A DNA stretch of 25,970 nt from an uncultured Eubacteriales bacterium (GTDB lineage Bacteria; Bacillota; Clostridia; Oscillospirales; Acutalibacteraceae): NCBI GenBank assembly GCA_900540085.1, contig UQEU01000016.1:1-25970 (forward strand), in the 5' to 3' direction. Positions 24,233-25,970 of the stretch are shown one piece after another. The notes beneath the pieces are model-generated. The model worked only from the letters and a program-made list of their open reading frames with translations, ran no database searches and had not been told where the DNA came from. A program made the position numbers and the translations under genes. Position 1 is the stretch's first letter. Every line of letters begins with the position of its first letter.

Positions 24233-24361
24233 GTGTAAATTTTTAATAATTATAATATTAATTGTTTTAATCAATTATTAGTTGCTTATATTATAATTTT
24301 CTGAAAAAAATTTAATATGTTAATATGTTTAAAAACAACGAAAAAGGTATTGAAATTGTGG

Positions 24362-24402
24362 CAAAAAAACCAAGCAACAACTTTAAACAGTTTAGTTGTT
24401 GC
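24362..24402 (-). terminator. Terminator after the C-GCAxxG-C-C gene
   Basis: The stem GCAACAACT (24374-24382) pairs with AGTTGTTGC (24394-24402). On the minus strand a T-rich tail (TTGGTTTTTTT) follows. The remaining 24233-24361 stretch is AT-rich and empty. Confidence 0.8.
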
Positions 24403-24428
24403 CGTGTTTTAAAAAGTACCATTCAGTT

Positions 24429-24887
24429 TTATTTTATTGGATTTTGTTCAATGTATTCGTCCATTATTTTTGCTGCAATTCCCGCAAGTTCTGCACAAGG
24501 TCTTTTTTTGTAATATTCCGTTGTTCTTGCTGACGGTACAGGCGAGTCGGCACCTTTGATGTCGAGTCCCAAAAGTTCACGGCAGATTATAGAATTGTTT
24601 TCTTCTTTAAATCTGTTTGCAAGGTATTGAATACGCTCGTAGTGTTCTTTTTTTGCTTTTGCGTCGCTTTCACAGTTTTCTCCGTAGAGAATATTTGCAA
24701 CCATTATCATACCGCTTACTGCACCGCAAACTTCACGAAGCCTGCCCATACCTCCGCCGAAGCCTGAAGCCAATGTTGCGGCACTTTTTTCGCTCATATC
24801 TATTAAATTTGCAAAAGCACACACAACGGACTGCGAACAGTTGTACCCTGATTTAAAATATTCCGTTGCCTTTTCTTGTCTTGTCAT
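24429..24887 (-). CDS. C-GCAxxG-C-C family (putative redox) protein
   Basis: The protein has 152 residues. The conserved cysteines appear in order: YNCSQSVVCAF (about 15-25), VCGAVSGMIM (about 53-62), ENCESD, IICRELLG and RPCAEL. The spacing matches the C-GCAxxG-C-C family, thought to be redox-active or metal-binding in anaerobes, with no proven reaction. The CGAVSG core replaces the usual GCAxxG start with CGA. The start ATG shares one base with the upstream stop (TGATG), so translation is coupled to the zinc-ribbon/poly-Thr gene. Confidence 0.92.
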   Translation of the reverse strand: MTRQEKATEYFKSGYNCSQSVVCAFANLIDMSEKSAATLASGFGGGMGRLREVCGAVSGMIMVANILYGENCESDAKAKKEHYERIQYLANRFKEENNSIICRELLGLDIKGADSPVPSARTTEYYKKRPCAELAGIAAKIMDEYIEQNPIK

Positions 24888-25456
24888 CAGTCGTCTTGTC
24901 CTTCGTTTTTGTCGATATTTTCGCCGTTTCCGCCGCTTTCACCGTTTTGGTTGTTTTCGCTGTTCGTATTATCTCCGTTGTTGTCGGAGTCGGGTTTTGC
25001 GGGCGGTTTGGGTTTGTTTGTAGTTGTTGTGGTTGTAGTAGTAGTTGTTGTTGTGGTGGTGGTTGTTGTAGTTGTCGTTGTTCCTTTTTTTGTAGTTGTT
25101 GTTTTTTTAGGTTTTGAATACTCGTAACCTTTGTCTTTTGTTGTTTCTGTTTCTGACGATATTTGTGAAATCGTCTGCGGTTCGGTCGGTTCTTTTCCCG
25201 AACCTTTAACGGCAAATACTATCACTGCTGTTGCAATGGCAACTACAAGCACTGCGGCAACGCAAGTGATTATGATATTTCTTTTCTTTTTTGCCGCCTC
25301 TTTGTCTTCGTCGCTTGTGTCAATTTGAGCAATTTTTTGTTCATACTCCTGTTCGGGAGCAATTTTGCTCATGTCTTCATCATATAACGGAGAACCGCAA
25401 TTTTGACAAATGTAAAGTCCTTCGTTGTTTTCAAAGCCGCAATTTTTGCATCTCAT
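24887..25456 (-). CDS. Zinc-ribbon membrane protein with poly-threonine linker
   Basis: The protein has 189 residues. Residues 1-22 are a zinc ribbon (MRCKNCGFENNEG...CQNCGSPLY). An acidic linker and KKKR precede a membrane span (about 60-83, IIITCVAAVLVVAIATAVIVF). Outside lies a segment with about 21 consecutive Thr, encoded by mixed ACA, ACG, ACT and ACC codons, then a Pro, Asn, Gly and acidic tail. The architecture is that of a cytoplasmic metal ribbon tied to a wall-spanning, possibly O-glycosylated, stalk. No enzymatic domain is seen. AGGAGG lies about 10 bases upstream. It is the first gene of a two-gene unit with the C-GCAxxG-C-C protein. Confidence 0.85.
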   Translation of the reverse strand: MRCKNCGFENNEGLYICQNCGSPLYDEDMSKIAPEQEYEQKIAQIDTSDEDKEAAKKKRNIIITCVAAVLVVAIATAVIVFAVKGSGKEPTEPQTISQISSETETTKDKGYEYSKPKKTTTTKKGTTTTTTTTTTTTTTTTTTTTTNKPKPPAKPDSDNNGDNTNSENNQNGESGGNGENIDKNEGQDD

Positions 25457-25667
25457 AGAAGCATATCCTCCTAAAAAATTGTTGAGTAATATAATATGAA
25501 ATAATAAACAAATTTATAATTTAATCCTGTTTACTCTTGCAGTTTATCATAATTTTCTTAAAAAAACAAGAAAGTGTGTAAATTTTATACAGAAAATTAA
25601 ATATTATCAATGAAATTTTTAATAAACTATTGACTTTTTGTCCGTTTTATAATAAATTTAATATGTG

Positions 25668-25679
25668 GCGTAATTACGC
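25668..25679. promoter_or_regulatory. Perfect 12-base palindrome upstream of the terminal lipoprotein gene
   Basis: GCGTAATTACGC is a perfect palindrome 35 bases before the ATG, downstream of a TTGACT (25630-25635) and TATAAT (25648-25653) pair whose 12-base spacing is too short to be one promoter. It could be an operator. Confidence 0.35.
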
Positions 25680-25714
25680 ATACCTAAAATTTGGGCGAAA
25701 GGGGATACCCACTA

Positions 25715-25970
25715 ATGAAAAAATCATCAATCAAAAAACTTGTAGCGGTTGTTCTTGCACTTACAATAGTATTGTGTTTTGCAGGTTGTGCAAAAATTAA
25801 CTATGTAACAAACGGAACAATTAAAGCTATAAAAGAAGTAAAAGACGGCTCTTGGGAAAAAGGCGGTGCTAATGCAGAAGCACAAGCACAGGGCGGTGAA
25901 GGTGCAACAGCTGAAGGCGAGAGCGTTCAAATTGATGAATTCAAAGCAGGCACTTATGCTAATATTGAAT
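25715..25970 (+). CDS. Lipoprotein, 5' part only (runs off the window)
   Basis: Eighty-five codons are visible. A classic lipoprotein signal (MKKSSIKKLVAVVLALTIV, lipobox FAGC at about residues 22-25) is followed by KINYVTNGTIKAIKEVKDGSW and a low-complexity Ala/Gly/Glu/Gln stretch, then VQIDEFKAGTYANIE. AAAGGGG lies about 10 bases before the ATG. The reading frame is open at the window end. The mature domain is outside the window, so no function can be given. Confidence 0.8.
   Translation, partial: MKKSSIKKLVAVVLALTIVLCFAGCAKINYVTNGTIKAIKEVKDGSWEKGGANAEAQAQGGEGATAEGESVQIDEFKAGTYANIE

Noticed and set aside
25015..25085. Trinucleotide repeat as a CRISPR or phase-variable tract
   Set aside because: The Thr codons are a mixture of all four ACN codons, not a pure repeat, and there is no repeat-spacer pattern.
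24876..25127. Valine-rich and cysteine-rich plus-strand frames
   Set aside because: They are the antisense of the poly-Thr codons.
25660..25714. Riboswitch in the terminal lipoprotein leader
   Set aside because: I compared it by eye with preQ1, c-di-GMP, fluoride and guanidine motifs and could not match any.

Overview
The window looks like a chromosomal segment of a low-GC, obligately anaerobic Clostridia, most likely Ruminococcus/Oscillospiraceae-like. The basis is AT-rich intergenic DNA, strong AGGAGG-type ribosome sites, TTGACA-N17-TATAAT promoters, CCA-encoding tRNA genes, a PerR/rubrerythrin peroxide-defence locus, C-GCAxxG-C-C, DegV, DUF4173 and Cthe_2159-type proteins. The genus is an inference. 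I see no phage, transposase, CRISPR array, rRNA or plasmid function.

Layout. 1-1353 (minus): a membrane-anchored J-domain/TPR protein followed by a small membrane zinc-ribbon protein. 1591-4318 (plus): a two-gene operon of a plant-type glutamate-cysteine ligase homologue and a divergent ATP-grasp ligase, probably making a gamma-glutamyl thiol or peptide. 4369-8406 (minus): five tightly packed genes, Mrp-type Fe-S carrier ATPase, dCMP deaminase, HAD-IB phosphatase, membrane-anchored unknown protein and DegV lipid-binding protein. 8653-9313 (minus): lexA with a LexA-box-like operator over its promoter. 9486-9890 (plus): tRNA-Met, tRNA-Glu and tRNA-Arg(CCT). 9955-10897: divergent SLOG-like and XRE regulator genes. 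11058-13473: divergent lipoproteins, one with DUF4430 and one of the Cthe_2159 carbohydrate-binding beta-helix family. 13636-13887: a long rod-like hairpin and a tiny membrane protein gene. 13971-15809 (plus): perR with a Fur/PerR-like box, reverse rubrerythrin, a structured three-way-junction element, then classical rubrerythrin. 15833-16879: a glycosyltransferase family 2 gene. 16889-19281 (minus): DUF2975, YozG-like regulator and DUF4173 membrane protein. 19445-20363 (minus): a broken lipoprotein gene. 20771-22258: an aldehyde dehydrogenase. 22293-25456 (minus): GNAT acetyltransferase, GH16 glucanase lipoprotein, tRNA-Arg(ACG), C-GCAxxG-C-C protein and a zinc-ribbon/poly-Thr membrane protein. 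At 25715 another lipoprotein begins and runs off the window.

Themes. Several loci fit anaerobe redox and thiol homeostasis: the ligase pair, PerR with two rubrerythrins, and the C-GCAxxG-C-C protein. Others fit surface carbohydrate handling: GH16, the Cthe_2159-family lipoprotein, DUF4430 and the glycosyltransferase. I see no clearly new defence or mobile system. The best leads are the ligase pair, the two structured DNA/RNA elements near the PerR locus, and the frameshifted lipoprotein.
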